Source: CAYUYV01 sp964561475 | GTDB lineage: Bacteria; Pseudomonadota; Alphaproteobacteria; JAJFIK01 | DNA: 64,000 bases | Direction: 5' to 3' | NCBI GenBank assembly: GCA_964561475.1 | Contig: CAZLPU010000018.1 | Location: 1 to 64,000 of the forward strand | Shown: positions 17,205 to 26,181 of the stretch, piece by piece | Layout: each line of letters begins with the position of its first letter | Position numbering within the stretch: the first letter of the stretch is position 1 | Made by a program: the position numbers and the translations under genes | Notes under the pieces: generated by a model | Database searches by the model: none | The model's input: only the letters and a program-made list of their open reading frames with translations | What the model was told of the DNA's origin: nothing

Positions 17205-17455
17205 GCTTGGTCACTGCCCTCGGGCTCCGGCTCGAAGAGCTGGACGGGCTGGGAGGGCATGACCGTGGAAATCGCGTGCTTGTAGACGAGCTGGGAATGG
17301 CCGTCGCGGCGCAGCAACACACAGAAGTTATCGAACCAGGTAATCACACCCTGAAGCTTCACACCGTTGACCAGGAAGATCGTCAAAGGGACTTTCTGCT
17401 TGCGGCAGTAATTGAGAAAAGTGTCCTGCAGATTTTGTTGTTTGTCGGAAGACAT
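17201..17455 (-). CDS. hfq: RNA chaperone Hfq
   Basis: An 84-residue Hfq of normal length. The Sm1 core (QKVPLTIFLVNGVKLQG) and Sm2 motif YKHAISTVMP are intact, including the QDTFLN stretch that lines the proximal RNA face. It forms hexamers that pair small RNAs with mRNAs. The ATG at 17455 is chosen because AGAGGTGG precedes it and the Hfq fold starts there; a longer frame upstream adds no family sequence. It is cotranscribed with hflX (4-base overlap), the usual arrangement. Confidence 0.96.
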   Translation of the reverse strand: MSSDKQQNLQDTFLNYCRKQKVPLTIFLVNGVKLQGVITWFDNFCVLLRRDGHSQLVYKHAISTVMPSQPVQLFEPEPEGSDQA

Positions 17456-17803
17456 GGGTGTGGTCCACCTCTTGAATGTTGGGTTCTCCGCGGTCCGGCC
17501 CCTCACGCCTGCCGGATCACGGTCTTCATGCCCCGCACAGCTTGAGCGCGAGACGCACCTAGAGCTATGGCGCTATAGGCACCTCATGGGGAGCCTAACC
17601 AAATCGGTTATGCTGCGCATGCGAAAAGATCCGCTCGCGAGAGTTTTTTCCCCCGCTACCCATGTTCAACCGGGTGATGCCGCCATTTCCGGCTGGAATC
17701 AAGAGCCAACCCAGGGATTTCACGACAAAACCGGGGTAAATGGCCTGATATTCCGCCGATGAGACCGCCGCACCACCTTGAGCGTTCCTGGGAAGCCTAA
17801 GCC
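17456..17803. other. Intergenic region upstream of hfq
   Basis: This 348-bp gap lies between the hfq start and the 3' end of the D-amino-acid aminotransferase gene, both on the minus strand. It is long enough to hold a separate hfq promoter. The only structure noticed is the near-palindrome AGAGCTATGGCGCTATAG around 17561. No gene is supported. Confidence 0.5.
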
Positions 17804-18670
17804 TCAGGCCACGCTTTCCCGGATCGCGGCTGCAATATAGGCCTCCCGTATGCGGAGTGCCAGGGAGCCCGGTTCGCCATTGCCAAGCACCGCCTCATCG
17901 ATCTGGACGATGGGCATGACCATGGCGCTGGCGGAGGTGGCGAACGCCTCGCGGGCAGAGCGGGCCTCTTCGACGCTGAAGGGGCGCTCTTCGACGGCAA
18001 GGCCAAGCTCGGCGGCGATGGCCGCGACACTGGTCCGGGTGATACCGCCCAGGATCCGGGTGTCCAGATGCCGGGTCACCAGGGTGCCGTCCTGGGTGAT
18101 GATCCAGGCATTGGATCGGGTGCCTTCACGGACGAAGCCGTCATCGTCCAGCAGCCAGGCATCGTCCACCCCTGAGTCCCGGGCGTGCTGGATCGACAGA
18201 ACATTGGGCAGCAGGGAAACGGATTTGATATCGCACCGGGCCCAGCGTAGATCCGGCATGGTGACGATCCTGGTGCCCTTGCGGGCCCGGGCATCACCGG
18301 CGGCCATATCCACGGGTTTGGCCATGACCACGACCGTGGGCCGGATGGGACGCTTCGGGAACGGATGATCCCGGGGGGCTGCACCGCGGGTGATCTGGAT
18401 ATAGACCATCCCGTCCTTGATCCGGTTGCGCCGGACCACTTCACGCATGATCACGGTCAGGGCCGCGTTGCTCATGGGGGTCGCGATGCGCATTTCACCG
18501 AGGGAGCGTTCGAGACGGGCCATGTGGCCTTCATAGTCCAGGAACCGTCCGCCGATCACGGCGCACACCTCGTAGATACCGTCCGCGAACTGAAAACCAC
18601 GGTCCTCGGCATGAACCATCGCTTCGTTCACCGGCACATACCGGCCGTTGACATAGGCCTCTCTGGACAT
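17804..18670 (-). CDS. dat: D-amino-acid aminotransferase
   Basis: A 288-residue fold-type IV PLP enzyme. Family signatures are FADGIYEVCAVIGGRFLDYEGH near the N-terminus, the PLP lysine in CDIKSVSLLPNVL, and EGTRSNAWIIT plus LGGITRTSV near the cofactor phosphate site. It interconverts D-alanine and D-glutamate or other D-amino acids for cell-wall supply. AGGAGA lies 9 bases before the ATG at 18670. It sits between trkH and hfq, the conserved alphaproteobacterial position. The related branched-chain aminotransferase group is less likely given the DIKS motif. Confidence 0.9.
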   Translation of the reverse strand: MSREAYVNGRYVPVNEAMVHAEDRGFQFADGIYEVCAVIGGRFLDYEGHMARLERSLGEMRIATPMSNAALTVIMREVVRRNRIKDGMVYIQITRGAAPRDHPFPKRPIRPTVVVMAKPVDMAAGDARARKGTRIVTMPDLRWARCDIKSVSLLPNVLSIQHARDSGVDDAWLLDDDGFVREGTRSNAWIITQDGTLVTRHLDTRILGGITRTSVAAIAAELGLAVEERPFSVEEARSAREAFATSASAMVMPIVQIDEAVLGNGEPGSLALRIREAYIAAAIRESVA

Positions 18671-18727
18671 GAAAGCGTCTCCTGATCCGTTCCGGCCCCA
18701 GGCGGACTGCACCAGCGCGGGGGCTTT

Positions 18728-20191
18728 TCAGCGCTGCCAGTATGCAGGGTTGAAGAGGCTCAGCAAGGCCAAAACCTCAAGCCGTCCCAGGGCCATGCCC
18801 GCGCAAAGCACTGTTCTGGCGCCCCGTGGGAGATCGGTATAATCCGCCGCACCGTCGAGGGCCATGGTGAAGGCGGGACCGCAATTGCTCAGCACCGAGA
18901 GACTGGCGGCGATGGCCTGTTCGAAGGGCACGCCGAACGCGGACACGGCAAGGGTGATCGCCCCCAGGGTGAGAAGCACCGCGAGGAACACCGCGCCGGT
19001 CTTGGCCAGAACCGACTCGGCGATGACATAGCCGCCGAACCGCACCCGGGTGAGACTGCTGGGATGGGCCAGGCGCGCCAGTTCCCGGTCGGCGTATTTG
19101 ATCAGGAGCACCAGACGGGCCACCTTGAGGCCCCCGGCGGTGGACAGGGCCATGCCGCCAATCGCCGGGAGCAAAAGCACGAAGGCCATGGGCAGGCCAA
19201 GCCCCCCGCCATCGTCCCCGGATAACGCCCAGCCGGTGGTGGTCACCAGGGAAATACCCAGAAAAGCCGCCTCGGCGATCAGACCCGGCCCGGCGGACGT
19301 ATCCCCCGGGCGCATCCACAGCACGAACAGGACACAGATGCCCGCCGCCGCCACGAGCAGGGCGCTGTAGGCCCGGAACTCCGCATCCCCCAGCACATCC
19401 CGCCAGCGCCCGTTGAAGACCATCTGATGGGCCATGGCGGTGGTGCCTCCGGCAACCATCAGAAGACAGACGACAAGGGCCGCACCGCTGCCGCCATAGT
19501 CGGAAACCGCATCGCTCCCTGAGAGCATGCCGCCGGTGGACACCGAGGACAGGGCCAGGCACAGGGCCTCGACCGGCGCAACGCCGGTGACCAGGAGCGC
19601 GACGAAACCCAGCGCGGTCACCCCCGCATAGACCGGCCACAACATGGCGGCCACGGCACCGAGACGGGCCATCATGCCGGTCTTGCGCACCCAGGGCATG
19701 GGTACGGACAGTTGGGGAATGCCGGACCAGAGCAGGGACGCGAACACGGTGCTGGCCATGACAATGGTGCCCAGCCCCCCAAGCCATTCCAGCACCGCCC
19801 GCCAGACCAGAATGGCCACGGGCAGTTTGTCCGGATCACTGATCAATGTCGCGCCGGTGGTGGTGAGGGCGGACATGGCCTCGAAATAGGCGTCCCACAG
19901 CCGGGGCAGGACACCGGAAACCAGAAGCGGCAGAGCGGCAAAGAACGGCAGGACCAGCCAGCCGATCCCGATGAAGGTCACCGCCACCCAGTGATCCCCC
20001 TCATCGGAGATCCCCCGGAGAGACACCACAAGACCGACGCCGCAGAACGCCGTGGCCATGGCTGAAAGGGTGAAAGAGAAGACCAGCCCCTCCTCGCCGG
20101 CCATCAGGGCGAAAATGGCGGGAGAGACCATCCCTGCGGCCAGGACCGCCAGGAGCCATCCGACCCGATGGAGCATGGCGCGCACGGGCAT
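18728..20191 (-). CDS. trkH: TrkH potassium-uptake channel subunit
   Basis: A 487-residue TrkH/KtrB-superfamily membrane protein with repeated M1-P-M2 units. Selectivity-filter-like segments are SALTTTGATLI, SSVSTGGML, LVTTTGWAL and LSNCGPAF. It forms the ion-conducting dimer of the Trk system, gated by cytoplasmic TrkA. Its ATG follows the trkA stop with no intervening base, so the two are translationally coupled. Confidence 0.93.
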   Translation of the reverse strand: MPVRAMLHRVGWLLAVLAAGMVSPAIFALMAGEEGLVFSFTLSAMATAFCGVGLVVSLRGISDEGDHWVAVTFIGIGWLVLPFFAALPLLVSGVLPRLWDAYFEAMSALTTTGATLISDPDKLPVAILVWRAVLEWLGGLGTIVMASTVFASLLWSGIPQLSVPMPWVRKTGMMARLGAVAAMLWPVYAGVTALGFVALLVTGVAPVEALCLALSSVSTGGMLSGSDAVSDYGGSGAALVVCLLMVAGGTTAMAHQMVFNGRWRDVLGDAEFRAYSALLVAAAGICVLFVLWMRPGDTSAGPGLIAEAAFLGISLVTTTGWALSGDDGGGLGLPMAFVLLLPAIGGMALSTAGGLKVARLVLLIKYADRELARLAHPSSLTRVRFGGYVIAESVLAKTGAVFLAVLLTLGAITLAVSAFGVPFEQAIAASLSVLSNCGPAFTMALDGAADYTDLPRGARTVLCAGMALGRLEVLALLSLFNPAYWQR

Positions 20192-21562
20192 CTAGAAATA
20201 TTCCAATCCGACACGGAACAATTGCTCGACCCTGGGCACCATGGCTCGCGCGGCGAACAGCACCACCCGGTCCCGGCCCCGCACTTCCCCTGCCTGATCG
20301 GGCAGCAGGAAAACCCCGTCCCGGACGACGGCCCCCATGATGATCCCGCTGGGCAGCTTGGCATCCTTGAGGGAGCGGCCCACAATGGGGGCGGTCTGGA
20401 GGGCCTCGGCCTCGATGACCTCTCCGATACCGTTGCCGATGGAGTGCACCCGCTTCACCCGTCCCCTGCGCACATATTGAAGGATCTTGGAGACGGTCGT
20501 GGCACGGGGGTCGAGGAAGGCGCCGATGTCGAGGGAGCGCACCAGATCGCCATAGTCCGGATCATTGATCAATGTGATGGCGCGCAGGGCACCGAGTTTC
20601 CGTGCAATGAGGGACGACAGGATGTTGGCCTCGTCGTCATTGGTGACGGTGACCACGGATTCCGCATTGGGCACGTCCGCTTCCCGGAGCACACCCTGAT
20701 CCAGACCGCTGCCGTGGAGCACCACGGTCCGGTCGAGTTCATCGGCGGCCCCTTCCGCCCGTTCCAGATCGGTCTCGATGACCTTGGTCTTGATCCGGCG
20801 CCGCTCAAGCTGCTGGGCCACATAACGCCCGATATGGCCCGCGCCCACGATGACCACCTTGCGGGCCTCATGTTCCTCATGGCCGAAGATGGCAAGAATG
20901 GCCTGGACATCCTCCGCGGGCGCAACGAAATAGACATCATCGCCCACCTCCACCCGGTCCGAGCCGGAGGGCACGAAATAGGTGCCCGTGCGGCTGATTG
21001 CGAGCACCATGAACCGGCGCTGGGGCAGGATGTCCCGGAACCCGCTCAGGGCGACATCCACCACGGCCGCCCCGTCGCCCACCCGTACACCGATCACTTC
21101 CACGGCCCCGTCGGCAAAATCGATGGCATCGAAGGCGCCCGGATGGCGCAGGCGGCGCAACACCGCATCTCCCACCTCGATCTCCGGGGAGATGATGTGG
21201 TCGATGGGCATGTGTTCCCGCCCGAACAGTTTCTGGGCGTGCTCCACAAGGTAGGACTGGGCCCTGACCCGGGCGATCTTGCGGGGAACATTGAACAGGG
21301 AGTGGGCGACCTGGGTCGCCATCATGTTGACTTCGTCCGTACTCGTCACGGCAATGATCATGTCCGCGTCCGCCGCGCCGGCCCTATCCAGCACATCCGG
21401 ATAGGACCCATGGCCCAGAACGGCCCGCACATCCAGGGACTCCTGGATCTGCCGGGTCAGGGTTTCGTCCCGGTCGATCACGGTGACGTCGCTGCCGTCG
21501 GCGGCAAGGTGACGGGCAATACCCGTTCCCACCCGTCCCGCGCCGCAGATGAGCACTTTCAT
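20192..21562 (-). CDS. trkA: TrkA potassium-channel regulatory subunit
   Basis: A 456-residue TrkA with two RCK modules. The first Rossmann motif is CGAGRVGTGIARHLA with the acidic partner VIDRDE. The second is VGAGHIGRYVAQQL with VIETDLERAE. Each is followed by a C-terminal ligand-binding half. NAD(H)/ATP binding gates TrkH. It lies downstream of ntrX in the nitrogen/potassium operon. Confidence 0.94.
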   Translation of the reverse strand: MKVLICGAGRVGTGIARHLAADGSDVTVIDRDETLTRQIQESLDVRAVLGHGSYPDVLDRAGAADADMIIAVTSTDEVNMMATQVAHSLFNVPRKIARVRAQSYLVEHAQKLFGREHMPIDHIISPEIEVGDAVLRRLRHPGAFDAIDFADGAVEVIGVRVGDGAAVVDVALSGFRDILPQRRFMVLAISRTGTYFVPSGSDRVEVGDDVYFVAPAEDVQAILAIFGHEEHEARKVVIVGAGHIGRYVAQQLERRRIKTKVIETDLERAEGAADELDRTVVLHGSGLDQGVLREADVPNAESVVTVTNDDEANILSSLIARKLGALRAITLINDPDYGDLVRSLDIGAFLDPRATTVSKILQYVRRGRVKRVHSIGNGIGEVIEAEALQTAPIVGRSLKDAKLPSGIIMGAVVRDGVFLLPDQAGEVRGRDRVVLFAARAMVPRVEQLFRVGLEYF

Positions 21563-21617
21563 GGTCCCTGCTCCCTACACAGGCCGGCACCGGCAGACAT
21601 GGTCCGGCCGGGATAAA

Positions 21618-23015
21618 TCAGGGTGCTTCCCCTGGAACCCGGGCAGCCGGGTTGACCCCGAGCGACTTGAGCTTGCGGTGGAGTGCGGAGCGCTCCATGC
21701 CGATGAATGCCGCGGTCCGGGAGATATTGCCGCCGAACCGGTTGATCTGTGCAATGAGGTATTCCCGCTCGAACATCTCCCGCGCCTCCCGGAGCGGCAG
21801 GGCGATGATATGTTCCGAACCCGGACCGGTTCCCAGGCTGGGTGTGGAGGCACCGACTTCCGTGGGCAGCATATCCGCGGTCACCTCCTCCTCGCCCTCC
21901 TCATTGGCCAGGATCAACAGGCGCTCCACATTGTTGCGCAGCTGACGGACATTGCCGGGCCAGTGGTGGGCCTGGAGGGCCGCCATGGCGTCAGCCCCGA
22001 TATTGCGCCGGGGCAGTCCGCCGGTGGCCACCATCCGCTCCACGAAGTGATCCACCAGAAGCGGCACATCCTCCCGCCGTTCCGCCAGGCTGGGCACCCG
22101 GACGGGCACCACGCTCAGGCGGTGAAACAGGTCTTCGCGGAAATGCCCGAGGGCGATTTCTTCCTGAAGGTCCTTGCTGGAGGAACTCATCACCCGGACA
22201 TCCACGGTGACCTGGGGGCCGCCGCCCACCCGGGAGAAGGTCTGTTCCACCAGAACTCGGAGGATCTTGCTCTGGGTTTCCGGGGGCATGTCCCCGGCCT
22301 CGTCCAGATAGAGGGTGCCCCCGTGGGCCTGCTCCAGGGCGCCCACCTTGTGGGGGCGGCCCGCACCACCCTCGACGCCGAACAGCTCCACTTCCATCCG
22401 GTCCGGCGCGATGGTGGCGGCATTGATCGCCACGAAGGGGCCCGTGGCCCGCCGGGATTTCCGGTGAATGCTCCGGGCCACCACTTCCTTGCCCGAGCCG
22501 GGAGGACCCATGATCATCACCCGGCTGTTGGTGGGGGCGACCTTCTCGATGTTCTGGCGCAACTGGGTCATGCAGGGGGCATTGCCCAGAAGTTCGGCGT
22601 CATCGATGGCCCTGGTGCGCAGTTCCGCGTTTTCCCGCTTGAGGGTGCGCGCCTCAAGCGCCCGTTCCGCCACCAGAAGAAGCCGGTCGGCCTTGAACGG
22701 TTTCTCGACGAAATCGTAGGCACCCTGCTTGATCGCCGTCACAGCGGTCTCGATATTGCCGTGACCGGAAATGATAATCACCGGCAGGTCGGGATGCTCG
22801 ATCTTGACCTCACCCAACAATTCGATGCCGTCCAGCCTGCTGCCCTGGAGCCAGATATCGAGCACCAGAAGCGAGGGTACCCGGGCGCGGATTTCCGCCT
22901 GGGCACTATCGCTGTCCCCCGCAAGGCGGGTCTGGTAGCCCTCGTCTTCGAGAATGCCAGAAATCAGATCCCGGATGTCTTCTTCGTCGTCGACGATCAG
23001 AACATCGACACTCAT
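21618..23015 (-). CDS. ntrX: NtrX response regulator without GAFTGA
   Basis: A 465-residue NtrC-family regulator. The receiver has acidic residues VDDEED and phospho-acceptor Asp53 in LVLDIWL. The AAA+ domain has Walker A GPPGSGKE and Walker B GGTLYLDEAG. The loop after ELFG, normally GAFTGA, reads VEGGAGRPHKVGALEQA, so the sigma-54 contact is absent, as known for other alphaproteobacterial NtrX. A Fis-type HTH ends the protein (ISRTAAFIGMERSALHRKLKSLG). It pairs with the upstream NtrY and probably controls nitrogen, redox and envelope genes through sigma-70 promoters. Confidence 0.93.
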   Translation of the reverse strand: MSVDVLIVDDEEDIRDLISGILEDEGYQTRLAGDSDSAQAEIRARVPSLLVLDIWLQGSRLDGIELLGEVKIEHPDLPVIIISGHGNIETAVTAIKQGAYDFVEKPFKADRLLLVAERALEARTLKRENAELRTRAIDDAELLGNAPCMTQLRQNIEKVAPTNSRVMIMGPPGSGKEVVARSIHRKSRRATGPFVAINAATIAPDRMEVELFGVEGGAGRPHKVGALEQAHGGTLYLDEAGDMPPETQSKILRVLVEQTFSRVGGGPQVTVDVRVMSSSSKDLQEEIALGHFREDLFHRLSVVPVRVPSLAERREDVPLLVDHFVERMVATGGLPRRNIGADAMAALQAHHWPGNVRQLRNNVERLLILANEEGEEEVTADMLPTEVGASTPSLGTGPGSEHIIALPLREAREMFEREYLIAQINRFGGNISRTAAFIGMERSALHRKLKSLGVNPAARVPGEAP

Positions 23016-23103
23016 TGTTATACCCGCCTGTCTTGTTGCCGACTGATGTTATGTCCGGATCCGTCCCTCCGGCTCCGATCTATTGATGGTGAGCAACCGG
23101 GTC

Positions 23104-25869
23104 CTATCCCTGGTCGTTCGCCGCCTCCCGAATGGCCCGCACAGCGGCTTCCCGCCGTCCGCCCTGCCCGGACCGGTCACCGCCAAGAGTGGAACGGCGG
23201 ACAGGGAAACTCAACTTGATTTCCGCCCCGGAAGACCGGGCGCCGCCGGGCTCGCCATGCCCCGCATCGTTCAGGCGCAGGCTGCCGTCGTGGTCCTCCA
23301 TGACCTTTTTGACGATGGCCAACCCAAGGCCCGTGCCCTTCTCCCGGGTGGTCATATAAGGCTCGGTCAGGCGGTGGCGATCATTGTGGGGCAGACCGCA
23401 GCCATTGTCCGTGATGATGATTTCCACCCGGCCCTCTTCGATCCCCGCCTGGACGACCACCCGGCCCGGTGTCTTCACCTCGCCATTGTTCATCCGTGTG
23501 CTAATGGCCTCGACCGCATTCTTGAGGATGTTGATCAGGGCCTGGGACATCTGCCGGCCGTCGCAGTCGGCAATCATCGGGTCCTCGGGCAGGTCCAGCA
23601 GGAAGTCGATATCCGGATTGCCCACCCGCTGAAGGAAGGTGGCCTGGCGCACCAGTTCGCTCACATCCTCCTTGCGCATGACCGCCTCGGGCATCCGCGC
23701 AAAGGCCGAGAATTCATCGACCATGCGCCCGATATCGCCCACCTGGCGGATGATCGTCTGGGTGCATTGCTCGAAGATCTCCGGCTGGGAGGTGATCTCC
23801 TTGAAGTATTTCCGGCGCAGACGTTCCGCGGACAGCTGAATCGGTGTGAGCGGGTTCTTGATCTCATGGGCGATGCGCCGGGCCACGTCGGCCCAGGCAG
23901 ACATGCGCTGGGCGGCGACCAGATCGGTAATATCGTCGATGGTGACCACATATCCCTTGGCCTCGTCCACGCTCGGCTCGGAGGTCACCCGGACCAGAAG
24001 GTTGCGGACCGCCCCATCCACCTCGAGGTCGACATCCCCCTGGATCAGGGGTTCATCCGCGTTCATGGCCGCCAGCACCAGGGAATCGAATTCCGGAATG
24101 GCCGTGCGGATGTTCCGGCCGATCAGCCCTGACTGATCCGTTCCCAGAAGGGTTCCCGCCGACTTGTTCATCAGGGTGACCGTGCCCCTGCCGTCCAGTC
24201 CGACGACCCCGGCCGTGACCCCGGACATTACCGCTTCCATGAACCGGCGGCGCTGTTCGGACTGGCGCCCGGCATTGCGCAACTGGTCCTGCTGATACTC
24301 CATGTCAGCGGTCATCTGATTGAAGGTGTGGCCCAAGGTGGCGATCTCGTCGTCGCCAGGACGCACATTCACCCGGGCGGTAAGGTCCCCGTTTGAAATG
24401 ACATTGGCCGCATCCACAAGATCCGCCAGCGGTTCGGCAATGCGCCGCGCCGCCATGGCACCCCAGCTCGTGGCGACAAATAAAACCACGAGGGCGGACG
24501 AACAGAAGGTGATGACATAGAGGAGGGACAGGGCCTCGCGGCTTTCCTCCGCCTGGAAATATTCCTCATAAGTCTGTTGGGTCTCGCTCTTCAATTCCAC
24601 CAGGTTGGGGTCCACCCGTCTCGCAATGACCAGAAACGCGTCTTCGAATTGCGCAAGGCGGATCATCGCAACGGTCTGGTTTCCCGGGCGCGCGTCATAG
24701 ATAACGACCTGCTCGCTGGCCTGGATGAAGCGGACGGTCGGCAACTCGATATTGTAATCCCCGCCATAGTTTAAGGCGTTGGCGAGGACCTGGTTTTCCG
24801 AAGTGATCACAACCGCTCCGACAAGCTGCTGAAGCTCCACCTGATCCCGGAGAAACTGCTCAAATAGGGCCGGATTGGAATCGTAGAGTGGCTTGGCCTC
24901 GTTCAGGTTGCTGGTCAGGGTCCGCAGGAAGCCCCGGATCAGCCTCTCTTGGTCGAAGGAATAGGTGTCGGCGACGGTCTTAGAGGTCTCCAGGGCGCGA
25001 CTGGTCCGCTCGCTCAACCAATTGTCGACGCTCATGAACAGGCTGAAGGCCAGGATCGCGCTCATGCCGATGGGCATTAACGCAATGATGATGAACTGGA
25101 ACATCAACTGGCCGGACATGCGCGATCCGGGCCGGTCCTTGCGCCCGAGGTAAAACCGTGCCACGACCCAGCCCATGACACCGACCATCACCAACAATGA
25201 GACGGCGCCTAACACAATCATCAGATTGAGTTGCCGTTGAGGATTGTCTCCAACCTGAACCGTACTGATGACGAGAAAGCCGACGAAGTAAACCGTGCAG
25301 AAAAAGGCGGTGAGCAGAAAAAACAGCAACAAAGAAAGGGCCTTGCGCCGGTTCATGCGCTCCCGCCATTCCGTGAACATTTCACCGCCGAACAGGCCTA
25401 CACCGAACAACCCCTTGCGCCTGCGCGGTTCCGGACGCGGCTCACGAATGCGGGGGCGGGCCGCGTCCATGGCCGCCCGCAAGCGGTCCATGTGTTCGGC
25501 TGGTATGCGCCCGTCATTATCCTGATCAGTGGATGTCACCGGGTCTCTGGGACGCCCCGATGGCCCATCGGCCAGAACGTTTGGCAGCCGCCGGGGCAGA
25601 CCCTCGGGCATGCCCCGGGCCATGATCGCCGGGCTCACACTGTCCGGTCGCCGGCCGTGCTCACCCTGTCCATGATTGTCCGCATCCCGTTGGCGTGACG
25701 GCCCTGCGCCCGGTTCGGAGGATCGGGCGGCTGGCGGCACGGCTGAGCGGGGACGATCGCCCGGGAAAATGCCGGGGCCTCGTCTGCGGTCTGTGTCTTT
25801 TTCGTTGAATGCCACGATCTGGCGTCCCGGCGGATTGCGCCCTCCGGCTCCCTTCCCCTCAGGCTGCAC
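23104..25869 (-). CDS. ntrY: NtrY membrane sensor histidine kinase
   Basis: A large sensor kinase. After a disordered N-terminal region come transmembrane helices (ALSLLLFFLLTAFFCTVYFVG and two more by about residue 300), a periplasmic loop, another helix, HAMP (RRIAEPLADLVDAANVISNG), PAS, HisKA (RRIAHEIKNPLTPIQLSAERL) and a HATPase with DNGCGLP and GTGLGLAI. Family members are about 730-780 residues. The 921-residue frame starts at a GTG with no clear ribosome site and its first 160 residues are low-complexity, so the true start may be internal (for example the ATG at 25623). It phosphorylates NtrX. Confidence 0.88.
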   Translation of the reverse strand: MQPEGKGAGGRNPPGRQIVAFNEKDTDRRRGPGIFPGDRPRSAVPPAARSSEPGAGPSRQRDADNHGQGEHGRRPDSVSPAIMARGMPEGLPRRLPNVLADGPSGRPRDPVTSTDQDNDGRIPAEHMDRLRAAMDAARPRIREPRPEPRRRKGLFGVGLFGGEMFTEWRERMNRRKALSLLLFFLLTAFFCTVYFVGFLVISTVQVGDNPQRQLNLMIVLGAVSLLVMVGVMGWVVARFYLGRKDRPGSRMSGQLMFQFIIIALMPIGMSAILAFSLFMSVDNWLSERTSRALETSKTVADTYSFDQERLIRGFLRTLTSNLNEAKPLYDSNPALFEQFLRDQVELQQLVGAVVITSENQVLANALNYGGDYNIELPTVRFIQASEQVVIYDARPGNQTVAMIRLAQFEDAFLVIARRVDPNLVELKSETQQTYEEYFQAEESREALSLLYVITFCSSALVVLFVATSWGAMAARRIAEPLADLVDAANVISNGDLTARVNVRPGDDEIATLGHTFNQMTADMEYQQDQLRNAGRQSEQRRRFMEAVMSGVTAGVVGLDGRGTVTLMNKSAGTLLGTDQSGLIGRNIRTAIPEFDSLVLAAMNADEPLIQGDVDLEVDGAVRNLLVRVTSEPSVDEAKGYVVTIDDITDLVAAQRMSAWADVARRIAHEIKNPLTPIQLSAERLRRKYFKEITSQPEIFEQCTQTIIRQVGDIGRMVDEFSAFARMPEAVMRKEDVSELVRQATFLQRVGNPDIDFLLDLPEDPMIADCDGRQMSQALINILKNAVEAISTRMNNGEVKTPGRVVVQAGIEEGRVEIIITDNGCGLPHNDRHRLTEPYMTTREKGTGLGLAIVKKVMEDHDGSLRLNDAGHGEPGGARSSGAEIKLSFPVRRSTLGGDRSGQGGRREAAVRAIREAANDQG

Positions 25870-26181
25870 GGTCTGCGACGCAGGTCCAACGGAGCAAGAT
25901 CTGCACCGTCGCCGGCATCGCGCCTGCTTTCCCGAGCCAGAACCCTCCGGCTTGATCAGGTGAGCGCGAGACCTTGCTTCCCCATTAGGGAAATCTGCGA
26001 ACGGTGCCGGTTCCTATTGGCAACGGCCAGCCCATGCTGAAGTCATGATTGGAGTTAAGGCAGCCTTGGCCTCAAGCCGCAGCAGCCCCCTGCCCATTCC
26101 GAACACTGACTGGAAAGTGCGATATATGCAACACACATGTTGCCCAAATGCGACACAATCGAGTGTGAATGTTGCAAAAAA
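25870..26181. other. Gap between ntrC and ntrY with inverted repeat
   Basis: The 312-bp space between ntrC and ntrYX suggests a separate ntrYX promoter. It contains the palindrome GCAAC-ACACAT-GTTGC at 26128-26143 and a nearby CACA...TGTG pair (26153-26164). These could be regulator sites; CAA...TTG dyads have been reported for NtrX, though usually with a shorter spacer. No open frame is supported. Confidence 0.45.
26128..26143. promoter_or_regulatory. GCAAC-N6-GTTGC dyad upstream of ntrYX
   Basis: A perfect 5-bp inverted repeat with a 6-base spacer lies about 260 bp upstream of the annotated ntrY start and about 40 bp past ntrC. It resembles CAA...TTG dyads ascribed to NtrX but with a longer spacer. 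Autoregulation is only a suggestion. Confidence 0.3.

Noticed and set aside
15483..17285. A 600-codon open frame on the plus strand opposite hflX/hfq
   Set aside because: It is a GC-rich antisense shadow of hflX and hfq with no motifs; both real genes are unambiguous on the minus strand.
20168..23219. Long plus-strand open frames opposite trkA and ntrX
   Set aside because: They show His/Gly/Pro-rich shadow composition, with no family signal, opposite clear trkA and ntrX.
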